A DNA stretch of 39,990 nt. Origin: an uncultured Caulobacterales bacterium. Lineage in GTDB: Bacteria > Pseudomonadota > Alphaproteobacteria > Caulobacterales > Maricaulaceae. Shown here piece after piece: positions 8,849 through 17,611 of the stretch. The stretch lies in NCBI GenBank assembly GCA_937923965.1, contig CALDTL010000024.1:1-39990 (forward strand), in the 5' to 3' direction. The position numbers were made by a program, and so were the translations under genes. The notes under the pieces are model-generated. The model was not told the origin of the DNA. It ran no database searches and saw only the letters and a program-made list of their open reading frames with translations. Within the stretch, counting starts at the first letter, position 1, and the number at the start of each line of letters is the position of its first letter.

Positions 8849-9658
8849 CTATTTTACAACCACCACGTCGATATCATGTTCGTTAAGCATCTCACGGGCT
8901 TCTTTGGAAATACCTGCATCTGTAACGACAGTATCAATAGCTTCTAAGCCGCAAACGGAAAGACTTGCCTTGGCTTGAAACTTAGAGCTGTCTACCAACA
9001 AAATAACTTTATCGGCTCTGCTAATCAGTTGCTGTTCATTTTGAACCAAGAGTGGATCTGTCTGCATGAGACCCCGTGCCGTGACGGCTTGAGCCCCAAT
9101 GAAGAGTTTTGTTGCAGAAAACTTATCGACGATTCCGTGACTATAAGGATCCAATACAAGGGCCTGTTCTTGAAACACTTCGCCGCCAGCAATCAAAATG
9201 CGAAGTTTCGGTTGCCCCAATAAAGAATTCATAATGGGTATGGATGTTGTCAACACCATAAGGTTTTTCGCCTTGATATGCTGGGTCATATAAACCGTTG
9301 TGGAACCGCCATCGATAATGATTGAGTCATTGTCTTCTATCATTGAGGCCGCTTTTTCACCGATAGCGCGTTTCTCTTTCATATTCAAAGAGAGCGTGTC
9401 GGCCTGATTCAATTGTCCGGATAGACCGAAATATGGGTCCCCTAGAGCCGCATTTGGTCCAACAGCGATAGCTCCGCCTCGCACCCGGCGCAGACGTCCC
9501 TCCGAATGCAATTCGTTGAGATCGCGTCGGATTGTGGCAGGCGAGACAGACAATGCGTTAGAAAATTGCTCGACCGAAGTGACCTTAGTTACATGCAGCA
9601 TATCAACGATCCGGCTCCATCGTTCATAGATAAAGAGCTTATCATCTTCGGTCTTCAT
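8849..9658 (-). CDS. DeoR-family transcriptional regulator
   Basis: Likely sugar-phosphate-responsive repressor of the locus. The 269 residues have an N-terminal DeoR helix-turn-helix (SVEQFSNALSVSPATIRRDLNEL then GRLRRVRGGAI, residues about 28-65) and a C-terminal DeoRC sensor domain with the DGGSTT phosphate-binding motif and the SSKF segment typical of the family. Size is normal. The gene stands alone between convergent GH3 and the codirectional rhaD-rhaI-lldD operon. DeoR-type RhaR proteins control rhamnose genes in alphaproteobacteria, so rhamnulose-1-phosphate or a related ester is a reasonable inducer. It is the only intact transcription factor seen here, hence the first candidate for the shared motif, but its own upstream region lacks a clear copy of that motif. 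Confidence 0.88.
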   Translation of the reverse strand: MKTEDDKLFIYERWSRIVDMLHVTKVTSVEQFSNALSVSPATIRRDLNELHSEGRLRRVRGGAIAVGPNAALGDPYFGLSGQLNQADTLSLNMKEKRAIGEKAASMIEDNDSIIIDGGSTTVYMTQHIKAKNLMVLTTSIPIMNSLLGQPKLRILIAGGEVFQEQALVLDPYSHGIVDKFSATKLFIGAQAVTARGLMQTDPLLVQNEQQLISRADKVILLVDSSKFQAKASLSVCGLEAIDTVVTDAGISKEAREMLNEHDIDVVVVK

Positions 9659-9686
9659 ATTGCTGTGTCAGAGACGGCCATGTATC

Positions 9687-9717
9687 CCACCCTTTATTAT
9701 AATTCTATGATGGGTGG
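9687..9717. promoter_or_regulatory. Inverted repeat upstream of the DeoR gene
   Basis: CCACCC at 9687-9692 is matched by GGGTGG at 9712-9717 across a 19-base AT-rich spacer (centres 25 bp apart). It lies 30-60 bp upstream of the regulator start, where an autoregulatory operator or promoter element would sit. No run of T follows, so it is not an obvious terminator for lldD. Function is unproven. Confidence 0.3.
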
Positions 9718-9786
9718 TTACGCGTATCCCAACCTACTGTAGGCCTATTATGATAAACGAATTGTCTCTGGCAAGCAAATAGCACC

Positions 9787-10932
9787 CTAATTTTTTCGCC
9801 GAATGTAACTCTCATTTAACGCCTTCAGGCTTCCAACGCCCGCCAAAATCATGTCTCGGGCAACAGCGTCCTGTAACTGTTGAACGGCTTGGATAGCGCC
9901 TTTTGCCCCAAAAGCCGCGAGGCCGTACAAATAAGGCCTCGCAAAACTGACCGCATCGGCCCCCAAGGCAAGAGCTTTAAGAACATCCGTACCCCTCCGA
10001 ATGCCGCCATCTACAATTAACTCGGCATCGCTGCCGATCGCTTGCCGAACGTCTTGAACACAGTGAATAGGGGCAAGAGAACTATCGAGTTGGCGTCCAC
10101 CGTGATTGGATAGCGAGATAGCCTGGAACCCTGTGTTAATCGCGCGTTTTGCATCATCTGGCCTGGCTATTCCTTTAATCAATGCAGGACCACTCCATTC
10201 TCCCAGAAGCCACTCTGCGTCATCCCAGGAAAAATCTGCACTCAATTGTTGTGCAACAAATTCGTTCAAGCTTACTGCACTCGTATCTTCTGCCAGATTC
10301 GCATATTTAACGCTCGGTTTCGTCACATAATCAAGTGACCAAAGCGGTGCATTCATGGCGTGCCAAACCTGTTTAAGTCCCAGTTTTGGCGGGATTGTAA
10401 ATCCATTTTTGGGGTCACGTTCACGGTTACCCGTGATAGGAAAATCAACGGTAAGAATTAAAGCCGTATATCCCGCCGCTTTAGCCCGATCCAACATCTC
10501 TTTAACGAGCACTCGATCGTTCCAAACATAGAGCTGAAACCATTTTGGCCCTTTTGTCAGGGCCGCGATTTCTTCAATAGAGCGAGAGGAAAGTGTTGAG
10601 AGACAATAGACCGTTCCCACGGAGTCCGCCGCTTTGGCAGGCCCTATTTCTCCGTCCGTATGAAATAGGCGGTTTCCCGCTGCGGGCGACAATATAAATG
10701 GGACATCTATTTTTTGCCCCATAATCGTGGAGGACATATTGGGCTTATCAACACCTGAAAGTACCCGGTGGGCGAGTCGGTAATCGTCAAAGGCTGTATG
10801 GTTTTCAAACCTCGTGACTTCATCATCAGAGCCGCCATCAATGTAATCGAACACCATTTTATGGGCCCGGCGCTTTGCAGCACGGCGATAATCTTCAACA
10901 TTAAGGCAATCAGTAAGCCGGCCCGGAAACAT
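9787..10932 (-). CDS. lldD: FMN-dependent L-lactate dehydrogenase / alpha-hydroxy-acid oxidase
   Basis: Oxidises L-lactate to pyruvate, passing electrons to the respiratory chain or oxygen. The 381 residues match the FMN-dependent alpha-hydroxy-acid dehydrogenase fold and length: FDYIDGGSDDE near 28, QLYVWNDR near 133, the catalytic SNHGGRQLD with His277 and Arg280, and the FMN-phosphate motif DGGIRRGTDVLKAL near 310. It is the last gene of rhaD-rhaI-lldD, 5 bp after rhaI. Placement with the rhamnose genes makes sense: rhamnulose-1-phosphate cleavage gives L-lactaldehyde, and the dehydrogenase domain of RhaD would give L-lactate, the substrate here. Other short 2-hydroxy acids cannot be excluded. 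Confidence 0.9.
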   Translation of the reverse strand: MFPGRLTDCLNVEDYRRAAKRRAHKMVFDYIDGGSDDEVTRFENHTAFDDYRLAHRVLSGVDKPNMSSTIMGQKIDVPFILSPAAGNRLFHTDGEIGPAKAADSVGTVYCLSTLSSRSIEEIAALTKGPKWFQLYVWNDRVLVKEMLDRAKAAGYTALILTVDFPITGNRERDPKNGFTIPPKLGLKQVWHAMNAPLWSLDYVTKPSVKYANLAEDTSAVSLNEFVAQQLSADFSWDDAEWLLGEWSGPALIKGIARPDDAKRAINTGFQAISLSNHGGRQLDSSLAPIHCVQDVRQAIGSDAELIVDGGIRRGTDVLKALALGADAVSFARPYLYGLAAFGAKGAIQAVQQLQDAVARDMILAGVGSLKALNESYIRRKN

Positions 10933-10937
10933 ATAGA

Positions 10938-12221
10938 CTAGACTATACCCGAAGATGGATTAGCGCTGGCGGGTCTTTTAGCTTCGAGACTGTCTCTGTA
11001 ACCAAGCGAGCGATAGAACCCTACAGGGTCGATTGCACCGCCTGCATTAAACCGCGCCATATTCAATATGGGAGTTACATCCGTTTGATAGGCGGTTTTC
11101 AGACACTGACTAGCCATCATAGCGTCGTTCTCATCTTGATAGCCCTCAAGTTCCGTGCGGTTAATGAGAAGAGCCTGCACATAAGACCGCTGAACCGCCA
11201 CCGCAGATGTCGCTAAGCTTTCAATCGGATCTGTCATATTGTGAGATTGGTCGAGCATATATTCAGGACGGAATTTTTTGGCGCCGCGATGTTCAGCATC
11301 GATCAATTCGTTGAATATGAGAAATTGCTGAAAGGGGTGCAATGATCCACTATCCAAATCATCGTCGCCATATTTACTATCGTTAAAATGAAACCCTGCC
11401 AGTTTTTCAAATTGGATGAGGCGAGCGACAATCATTTCGATGTTTACATTCGGGGCGTGATGACCCAGGTCAACAAGTGAGAAACACTTCTCGCCCAGAT
11501 GTTGGGCTGCCAAAATATTGCTGCCCCAGTCTTGAATAACGGTCGAGTAGAAGCTTGGCTCGAACATTTTGTGTTCGATAAACATACGCCAATCATCAGG
11601 AAGCGATTTATATATTTCTTCCATCGCTTCGAGGTAGCGTTCAAATTGCCGCGTGAAATTAGACTGCCCCGCAAAATTGCTCCCATCACCGACCCAAACT
11701 GTTAGGACTTCTGACCCAATGGTTTTTCCCCATTCTATACAATCAATATTATGCGCAATCGCTTGGTCACGGGTCGATTTATCAGAATGCGATAAGCTAC
11801 CATATTTATAAGAGTGCGCTTGCCCGATCTGATCTTGAAACGTATTTGAGTTCACAGGACCAAATGTAAGCCCATGTGCATCCGCGGCGGCCTTCACCTC
11901 GGTCATGTCATCGACGACATCCCAGGGAAAATGGGGAGAGACCTCTCCCGTTATGCGAACCAACTGATTGATAACAGCGCAATCCTCGAGTTTCTCAAAA
12001 ATATTGCGTGGCTCTGATTTTCCAGGGAAGCGCGCAAATCGTGTACCACCCGTACCAGCGCCCCAACTGGGTACGGCCACTTTAAAGTTCATTGCTTTTT
12101 TAAGCACAGACTCAATATCTATACCGCGCCTAGACAATTGAGCCCCTAGAGTCTCAAAGTCGCTTACAAGGTCAGATTCAAGTAATTTGTTCGCATCAGC
12201 AAGTCTGCTCTGATTAATCAT
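10938..12221 (-). CDS. rhaI: L-rhamnose isomerase (alphaproteobacterial/Pseudomonas type)
   Basis: Converts L-rhamnose to L-rhamnulose in the cytoplasm. The 427-residue TIM-barrel protein belongs to the RhaI type, not the E. coli RhaA type. Metal ligands line up with those known from Pseudomonas stutzeri RhaI at a constant offset of three: Glu216 (FIEHKMFEPS), Asp251 (LVDLGHHAPN), His278 (FHFNDSKYGDDD), Asp286 and Asp288. An AGCAGGACG ribosome binding site precedes the ATG at 12221. It sits between rhaD (29 bp upstream) and lldD (5 bp downstream) in one operon. The call is firm. Confidence 0.93.
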   Translation of the reverse strand: MINQSRLADANKLLESDLVSDFETLGAQLSRRGIDIESVLKKAMNFKVAVPSWGAGTGGTRFARFPGKSEPRNIFEKLEDCAVINQLVRITGEVSPHFPWDVVDDMTEVKAAADAHGLTFGPVNSNTFQDQIGQAHSYKYGSLSHSDKSTRDQAIAHNIDCIEWGKTIGSEVLTVWVGDGSNFAGQSNFTRQFERYLEAMEEIYKSLPDDWRMFIEHKMFEPSFYSTVIQDWGSNILAAQHLGEKCFSLVDLGHHAPNVNIEMIVARLIQFEKLAGFHFNDSKYGDDDLDSGSLHPFQQFLIFNELIDAEHRGAKKFRPEYMLDQSHNMTDPIESLATSAVAVQRSYVQALLINRTELEGYQDENDAMMASQCLKTAYQTDVTPILNMARFNAGGAIDPVGFYRSLGYRDSLEAKRPASANPSSGIV

Positions 12222-12250
12222 CGTCCTGCTTTCTTATGTTATTTACGAGC

Positions 12251-14350
12251 TTAACGGGTAAATGAAGGCGCGTGTCCGGCGTCTACATTGATTATGTTAC
12301 CCGTGGACTTTGAAGATGTATCGGCTGCAAAGAAATATACAGCTTCGGCAATATCTTCAGGAAAAACTGACCGCTTTAAAAGGCTACGTTGTCGATACAT
12401 ATCCTCTAATTCCAGCTCTGACATTTTATAAGCATCCGCCCGTTCTTTTTTCCAACCACTATTCCAAATCTTAGATCCTTTTAAGACAGCATCGGGGTTC
12501 ACAACATTGCACCGAATACCTAGCGGTGCGCCCTCAAGGGCGACGGCGCGGGAAAGCTGAACCTCAGCGCCTTTGGCCGTGCAATAAGCCGAAGCTCCAG
12601 GTGATGCGACGAGTGCATTTTTGCTCGCAATGAACACGATGCTCCCGCCAATATTTTGGGCTTTCATAACCTTAAAGCCCTCTCGGGAGACCAAAAAATA
12701 TCCCGTTGATAAAATATCCATGGTTCGATTCCACAGCTCCAACGATGTATCCTCCAAAGGCGCTGAGCTCGCTATTCCGGCGTTGGACACTAAAATATCC
12801 ATGCCACCAAATTCGGTCGAGCAGTTGGATATGGCCTTCGTCACGCTTTTCTCATCCGTGACATCGCAAATTGTTGACCTGACAACATCAGGCGAGAAGG
12901 CCTCAGAGAGTTCTTTTGTCTTAACCTTTAGAGCTTTGGCATCGATGTCAGCAAGCATGACACAGGCCCCTTCTTGCAAGAGACGCAATGCTGTTTCAGA
13001 GCCAATTCCTCCAGCCCCGCCTGTCACAAATGCGATACGCCCGGCCAAGGATTTCGGCTTTGGCTGGCGCTGTAGCTTCGCCTCTTCAAGTAACCAATAT
13101 TCAATATCAAAGGCTTCTTGCTCGGGCAGGCCTATATATTTTCCTACGCCGTTGGCTTCGCGCATGACGTTAATAGCATTGACGTAAAATTCACCTGCAA
13201 TTCGGGCCGTTGCCTTGTCTTTTGCAAAGGTCATCATGCCAACCCCAGGTATCAAATAGACAACCGCATTGGGATCGCGAATAGCTGGGCTATTATCACG
13301 TTTTGAACGCTCATAATAACCTCTATAATCTTCCCTATACGCCTCGAGTTGCTCATCAAGTCCTGCAATTACCTTTTCAATTTCTTTAGCTCGATCTGTC
13401 GCCGTCGGCTTGAAGTTAACCACCAAAGGACGGATTTTCGTCCGTAAAAAATGATCGGGGCAAGATGTGCCCAAGGCCGCAAGTGGTTTGAGGTTTTTCG
13501 AGTTCACAAACTGCAATATTTCATCGGAATCATTAAAGTGCCCAATCTTCATTTGATCACCCGTAATTTTGCCTCGAATAATTGGCATCAATGCGCCGGC
13601 AACATCTCGGCGGGCGGCAGGTGATAATGATTTCTGATATTTCACACCCCCAAAAGCCGCTTTCTTATTATTTTCATCCAACCAATCGGCGGCCAATTGG
13701 ATAATTTCCAAAGTTTTCAGGTAGCACGCTTTTGAGCTATCGCCCCAGCTGAATAATCCGTGCCCCTCTAGCACAATACCTTCCATATCGGGATTGGCTC
13801 TCGCCATTTCACCGAGTTTCAAACCAAGATCAAAACCAGGACGCTGCCAAGGCAGCCAGCCCAAACGCCCTTTGAAAACTTTTTTTGTCAGCGCTTTCGA
13901 GTTTTTAGTACAGGCAATTGCAATGACAGAATCCGGATGCATATGATCGACATGCTTATGCGGAATGAATGAATGCAGAGGCGTATCAATAGAAGCAGCC
14001 CGTGAATTTAGATTGAATGTACAATGCGGGAGATAACCCACCATTTCATCCTCATGCTCCAAGCCACGATACAGGCCCTCCAACGCATGTAACTTATCTA
14101 AGTACAGGGTCGAAAAACCGTCTAGCTTAATGGAGCCTAAATCCCCACCAGATCCTTTTACCCACATCACATCGACCATTTTCCCGGTTAGCGGATCTTT
14201 CTGACGAAGCTTCGCAGATGTATTTCCTCCCCCGAAATTCGTGACTCGTAAATCAGATCCCAATAAATTTGAACGATATCTCAACCTCTCGGGACCAGTC
14301 ATTCTCTTCGCTTTTCTGTCGTTCCAGAGGCTTTTTAACTTACCGGACAT
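12251..14350 (-). CDS. rhaD: Bifunctional rhamnulose-1-phosphate aldolase / lactaldehyde dehydrogenase
   Basis: Splits L-rhamnulose-1-phosphate into dihydroxyacetone phosphate and L-lactaldehyde (N-terminal class II aldolase) and oxidises or reduces the aldehyde (C-terminal short-chain dehydrogenase). The aldolase part covers residues about 1-400, with zinc-type histidines His131/His133 (PHKHVDHMHP) and His197 (EGHGLF). The dehydrogenase part runs from about 435, with the nucleotide motif TGGAGGIG (443-450) and a YCTAK catalytic pair. The natural-fusion family (RhaEW/RhaD) is around 700 residues, and this protein is 699. I chose ATG 14350 because AGGAAG sits just upstream; a longer frame would begin at a TTG at 14395 without one. 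First gene of the rhaD-rhaI-lldD operon, divergent from the kinase. Confidence 0.93.
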   Translation of the reverse strand: MSGKLKSLWNDRKAKRMTGPERLRYRSNLLGSDLRVTNFGGGNTSAKLRQKDPLTGKMVDVMWVKGSGGDLGSIKLDGFSTLYLDKLHALEGLYRGLEHEDEMVGYLPHCTFNLNSRAASIDTPLHSFIPHKHVDHMHPDSVIAIACTKNSKALTKKVFKGRLGWLPWQRPGFDLGLKLGEMARANPDMEGIVLEGHGLFSWGDSSKACYLKTLEIIQLAADWLDENNKKAAFGGVKYQKSLSPAARRDVAGALMPIIRGKITGDQMKIGHFNDSDEILQFVNSKNLKPLAALGTSCPDHFLRTKIRPLVVNFKPTATDRAKEIEKVIAGLDEQLEAYREDYRGYYERSKRDNSPAIRDPNAVVYLIPGVGMMTFAKDKATARIAGEFYVNAINVMREANGVGKYIGLPEQEAFDIEYWLLEEAKLQRQPKPKSLAGRIAFVTGGAGGIGSETALRLLQEGACVMLADIDAKALKVKTKELSEAFSPDVVRSTICDVTDEKSVTKAISNCSTEFGGMDILVSNAGIASSAPLEDTSLELWNRTMDILSTGYFLVSREGFKVMKAQNIGGSIVFIASKNALVASPGASAYCTAKGAEVQLSRAVALEGAPLGIRCNVVNPDAVLKGSKIWNSGWKKERADAYKMSELELEDMYRQRSLLKRSVFPEDIAEAVYFFAADTSSKSTGNIINVDAGHAPSFTR

Positions 14351-14445
14351 ATGGCTTCCTATTTGCTGAGAAGATCTGAAATCATTGGATTTCAATGGAC
14401 AAGTCTAAGTCAGTCTAGCAACTACAGCCCACCGCACTCAATTTC

Positions 14446-14471
14446 AATCATTTAATTGCATAATTAGTCAC
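14446..14471 (-). promoter_or_regulatory. Operator-like motif between rhaD and the rhamnulokinase gene
   Basis: On the minus strand it starts TGACTAATTATGCAATTAAA, matching the motifs at 3789 and 23953 with few changes. It lies about 95 bp from both divergent starts (14350 and 14566), again at the midpoint, so one bound protein could control both rhamnose transcripts. The bound regulator is inferred, not shown. Confidence 0.7.
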
Positions 14472-14565
14472 TTTTGCTAAGAGCTACTAATTTTAACTTT
14501 GTGTTGGCAGGTTCTTCGAAATCTAAATTACTCGCTAACAAATCATGCAAAGAAGGTCTGAAGAT

Positions 14566-15975
14566 ATGAATGCTAATGACCCATCCGTTTTAATATTTGA
14601 TATTGGTAAAACCCACGTCAAAGTCACCCTATTGGATAGGGCCGGCACCAAGCTTTATCAAACCCGCACGTCCAATAAGGTCAAGGAGACCCACCCTTAC
14701 GCAAGCCACGATATTTACCACATCTGGACATGGTTCGTCACTGAACTCTCAAAATTAGCAGGACAGTATAATGTCGCATCCATAAGCATAGCCACGCATG
14801 GCGCGACCGCAGCGCTTGTGGACCCAGAGACGTCAGCTTTGCTATTGCCTATAATGGATTATGAGTTTGAGGCATATCCGGATGATATTCCAGAATACAA
14901 CCCCTTACGTCCTTCGTTCAACATCACGGGCAGTCCCGAATTACCTGCTGGGCTCAATTTAGGCCGACAGCTGCATTGGCAATGCCAGCTACTCTCTAAA
15001 AAGGTCACTCAAAGCGCGGCTTTACTTTTGTACCCGCAATATTGGGCTTGGCGCCTCACAGGGATATTATCGTCAGAAATCACATCCTTGGGATGCCATA
15101 CCGACTTGTGGAATGTTAAAACAAACTCCCCTTCAGCCCTCCTTGACACACTGGGACTACAAAATGCCCTCCCCCCTATGTCCAAAGCGTGGGAGCCTTT
15201 GGGGAAAGTTTCGCCAGAGATAGCAGCGCAAACGGGCTTGAGCGGCGACTGCATTGTTTATCCGGGCGTTCACGATAGTAATGCAGGATATCTTCCCATG
15301 CTGCGAATACCTAAAGAAGTTCGGCCGACTGTCATTTCGTCCGGGACTTGGACAATCATAATGGACTCACAAGCCAACACTGAAGGATTGGATCCAAAGC
15401 AGGATATGCTTATCAATATTGACGCTGAGGGATCGCTGCTCGCCACAGCCCGTTACATGGGCGGGCGTGAATTTGGTTTGATCTGCGAGCGCTTTAACAC
15501 GGACATAGCAACCACCTTCACAGATGAAGACGTACAAATGGTTATAGACTCAAATACACTTATCTTACCTTCATTTTGCGAGGGCACCGGTCCGTATCCA
15601 CATAAAACAGGACGCGTAATATTTGAGAACGGACCGATCGATATTAATGGCAAAGCCGCGGCCACACTTTATTCGGCATTAATGATCACTGATATTTTGA
15701 AAAAATTAAATACTGACACTCAAAGTGACATTTTAGTGGAAGGTAGTTTTGCCTCAAATTCTGTTCTTTGCGGCCTCATTGCAACGCTTAACCCGGAAAG
15801 AAAACTACGTATTCAAAACCGAGGAAACGGCGTAACAGAGGGATGCTTCCTTATCACACAGTGGCATTCCGATTACCCTCAAGACAGTAACCTTGAGGTC
15901 GCCCCTTATCCGTCTAAAAATCTAGGTCGATACGCCAAGAACTGGAACGCAGCTTTAAATCAATTGCATAACTAA
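14566..15975 (+). CDS. rhaB: Rhamnulokinase-like FGGY carbohydrate kinase
   Basis: Phosphorylates L-rhamnulose to L-rhamnulose-1-phosphate with ATP. The 469-residue protein has the FGGY N-terminal phosphate loop (LIFDIGKTHVKV, residues about 8-20), a substrate-side segment ISIATHGATAALVD and the central GVHDSNAGY...ISSGTW motif that opens the second actin-like domain. I chose the ATG at 14566 because AGAAGG lies 9 bases upstream; an in-frame ATG at 14545 lacks such a site. Sequence alone does not separate rhamnulokinase from other FGGY kinases, but divergence from rhaD-rhaI-lldD makes rhamnulose the best substrate. It ends 8 bp before a convergent sulfatase gene. Confidence 0.85.
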   Translation: MNANDPSVLIFDIGKTHVKVTLLDRAGTKLYQTRTSNKVKETHPYASHDIYHIWTWFVTELSKLAGQYNVASISIATHGATAALVDPETSALLLPIMDYEFEAYPDDIPEYNPLRPSFNITGSPELPAGLNLGRQLHWQCQLLSKKVTQSAALLLYPQYWAWRLTGILSSEITSLGCHTDLWNVKTNSPSALLDTLGLQNALPPMSKAWEPLGKVSPEIAAQTGLSGDCIVYPGVHDSNAGYLPMLRIPKEVRPTVISSGTWTIIMDSQANTEGLDPKQDMLINIDAEGSLLATARYMGGREFGLICERFNTDIATTFTDEDVQMVIDSNTLILPSFCEGTGPYPHKTGRVIFENGPIDINGKAAATLYSALMITDILKKLNTDTQSDILVEGSFASNSVLCGLIATLNPERKLRIQNRGNGVTEGCFLITQWHSDYPQDSNLEVAPYPSKNLGRYAKNWNAALNQLHN

Positions 15976-15983
15976 CCCGTGAG

Positions 15984-17432
15984 TTATTTATACAATTCTC
16001 CCTTCGCCGTAGCTCTTGTTTCAGCTGGAATTTCTTGAAAGAGGTTGTGCTTGATCGAGCTATATTTCGGGTCGGATGCTACGTTTTTCCATTCGTGCGG
16101 ATCAATACGCAGATCATAAAGCTCCTCACTACCGTCGGCATACCGGATATAGCGATAGTCCTGGTCGACGACCGCAAAGTTATCTTTTCCATATTCGGTT
16201 GTAATGAACCTTCGCGTTGATGCGGCGCCCTCCAAGTGAGGCAGCAAAGACTGACCGGAATTTTCAGCATTCTTTGGAAGACCTGCGAGGTCAACTATCG
16301 TCGGATATAAATCCACTAATCCCACCGCGGACTCTGTCGTTCCCACTTTCACGCCTGGCCCGGATATAATCAACGGAACCCGCGTTGACCGGCCCCATAA
16401 AGACATTTTGGCAAAGCGGCTTTTTTCACCCAAGTGATAGCCGTGATCCGAAAACAAAATTATGTAGGTATTATCAGCATATGCCGATGCGAGAAGCGCA
16501 TCCACGGCAATCCCGATACAATGATCAACAAAACTAATGCTTGCCAGATAAGACTGCAAAATCGGACGCCACTCTTTATTTTCTATCGCCCACTCAATCG
16601 TTGGCATCTGCGGAACGGCTGTAAGTTTCTGACCCGCGAGAGGAATGTCATCCATATCTGTTTCGAGCCAAGGCGGAAGCTTGATATCTTCCAAGGGATA
16701 CATATCAAACCACTTCTTAGGCGTATGCCACGGGACATGTGGGCGGATCATGCCTAAACCAAGAAAGAAGGGTTTTGCATGATTTTTTTGAAGCCATTTT
16801 TCTCCCCAACGAGCGGTTTGATAGTCAATCATTTCACCATCGGTCTCTGGGAATACGCCCCAATCCGTGTGGGTTTTATTACTGTCCCACTTTAAGCGTT
16901 TTGGTGGCTTCGGTCCAAAATCCCCGTCTCTAAAATACTCATCGAAACTTCCTTCCGGTGCGCCTTGATGGAAAAGTTTCCCGCGGCCAGCCGTATAATA
17001 CCCAGCGTCTTTTAAGTATTCGGATAAAAAGGGCGTGGGACTTACAGCTTGAATGGCGGCGCGCAACTTATCATCCGGCATTTGACCGTAAAGGCCGGTT
17101 TGGTGAGGATGCAGCCCACTCATTAGACTTGCACGCGAGGGCGAACAAATGGGGGCCTGGGCATGGGCATTCGTAAATAGCATTCCGCACCCCGCCAGTG
17201 CGTCAATATTCGGCGTTTTTACATTGGCATTTGTTCCCAGAACACCGATCCAGTCATTTAGGTCATCGATCGGTAAAAAGAGAAAGTTTGGCGCTGATGA
17301 GAGTCCTGTCTTTGATACCACAGCTCCATCAGAGCAAGCCGAGAACATTGACGTTAGAGCTGCTGCGGAGCCTAATTTCAAAAGCCCGCGGCGATTATAA
17401 CCAGCCAATTTCTTGGTATAAAAATCTGACAT
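15984..17432 (-). CDS. S1 family sulfatase (iduronate-2-sulfatase-like, S1_7-like), Tat-exported
   Basis: Removes sulfate esters from sugar residues after export. The 482 residues contain the sulfatase signature CSPSR with Cys96 (APICSPSRASLMSG), the residue converted to formylglycine, and the calcium-binding pair Asp56/Asp57 (PIDDLNDW). The IDDLNDW/HPHQTGLYG wording resembles iduronate-sulfatase-type S1_7 members. The N-terminus carries a twin-arginine motif (YNRRGLLKL) with an SAC lipobox-like site at about 33. I chose ATG 17432; the longer frame starts at a TTG at 17474. The target could be rhamnose-3-sulfate or a sulfated uronate/xylose of ulvan oligomers. It stands alone, convergent with the kinase. 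A weak relative of the regulon motif lies 30-50 bp upstream (17463-17483). Confidence 0.88.
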   Translation of the reverse strand: MSDFYTKKLAGYNRRGLLKLGSAAALTSMFSACSDGAVVSKTGLSSAPNFLFLPIDDLNDWIGVLGTNANVKTPNIDALAGCGMLFTNAHAQAPICSPSRASLMSGLHPHQTGLYGQMPDDKLRAAIQAVSPTPFLSEYLKDAGYYTAGRGKLFHQGAPEGSFDEYFRDGDFGPKPPKRLKWDSNKTHTDWGVFPETDGEMIDYQTARWGEKWLQKNHAKPFFLGLGMIRPHVPWHTPKKWFDMYPLEDIKLPPWLETDMDDIPLAGQKLTAVPQMPTIEWAIENKEWRPILQSYLASISFVDHCIGIAVDALLASAYADNTYIILFSDHGYHLGEKSRFAKMSLWGRSTRVPLIISGPGVKVGTTESAVGLVDLYPTIVDLAGLPKNAENSGQSLLPHLEGAASTRRFITTEYGKDNFAVVDQDYRYIRYADGSEELYDLRIDPHEWKNVASDPKYSSIKHNLFQEIPAETRATAKGELYK

Positions 17433-17611
17433 AGTCTCAACCCCGCACGAATTATGCTGCGTATATTTGCGCAATATTGACTAAACCTAACGCTATCATC
17501 TGTATGAGCAAACAGGAAAACATAAAAATAATGAATTATAACTTCCTTTGTTTCGAAGGATAATCGGCTTTGGCACGTTAGTTATTATGAGCCAGATGGA
17601 GATTGGAATAA

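Noticed and set aside
12621-13187. 188-codon open frame opposite the RhaD dehydrogenase domain
   Set aside because: Antisense to a well-conserved enzyme, no recognisable domain; a shadow of the real gene's codon pattern.
14351-14395. N-terminal extension of rhaD by 15 codons from a TTG
   Set aside because: No ribosome binding site at the TTG, while AGGAAG precedes the ATG at 14350 and gives the usual family length.
15968-15987. ATAACT...AGTTAT inverted repeat between the convergent kinase and sulfatase genes
   Set aside because: Only six AT-rich base pairs with an 8-base loop and no T run; too weak to call a terminator.
17463-17483. TTTGCGCAATATTGACTA-like match to the regulon motif upstream of the S1 sulfatase
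   Set aside because: Only about half of the positions outside TGCGCA agree, so chance is likely; mentioned only within the sulfatase entry.
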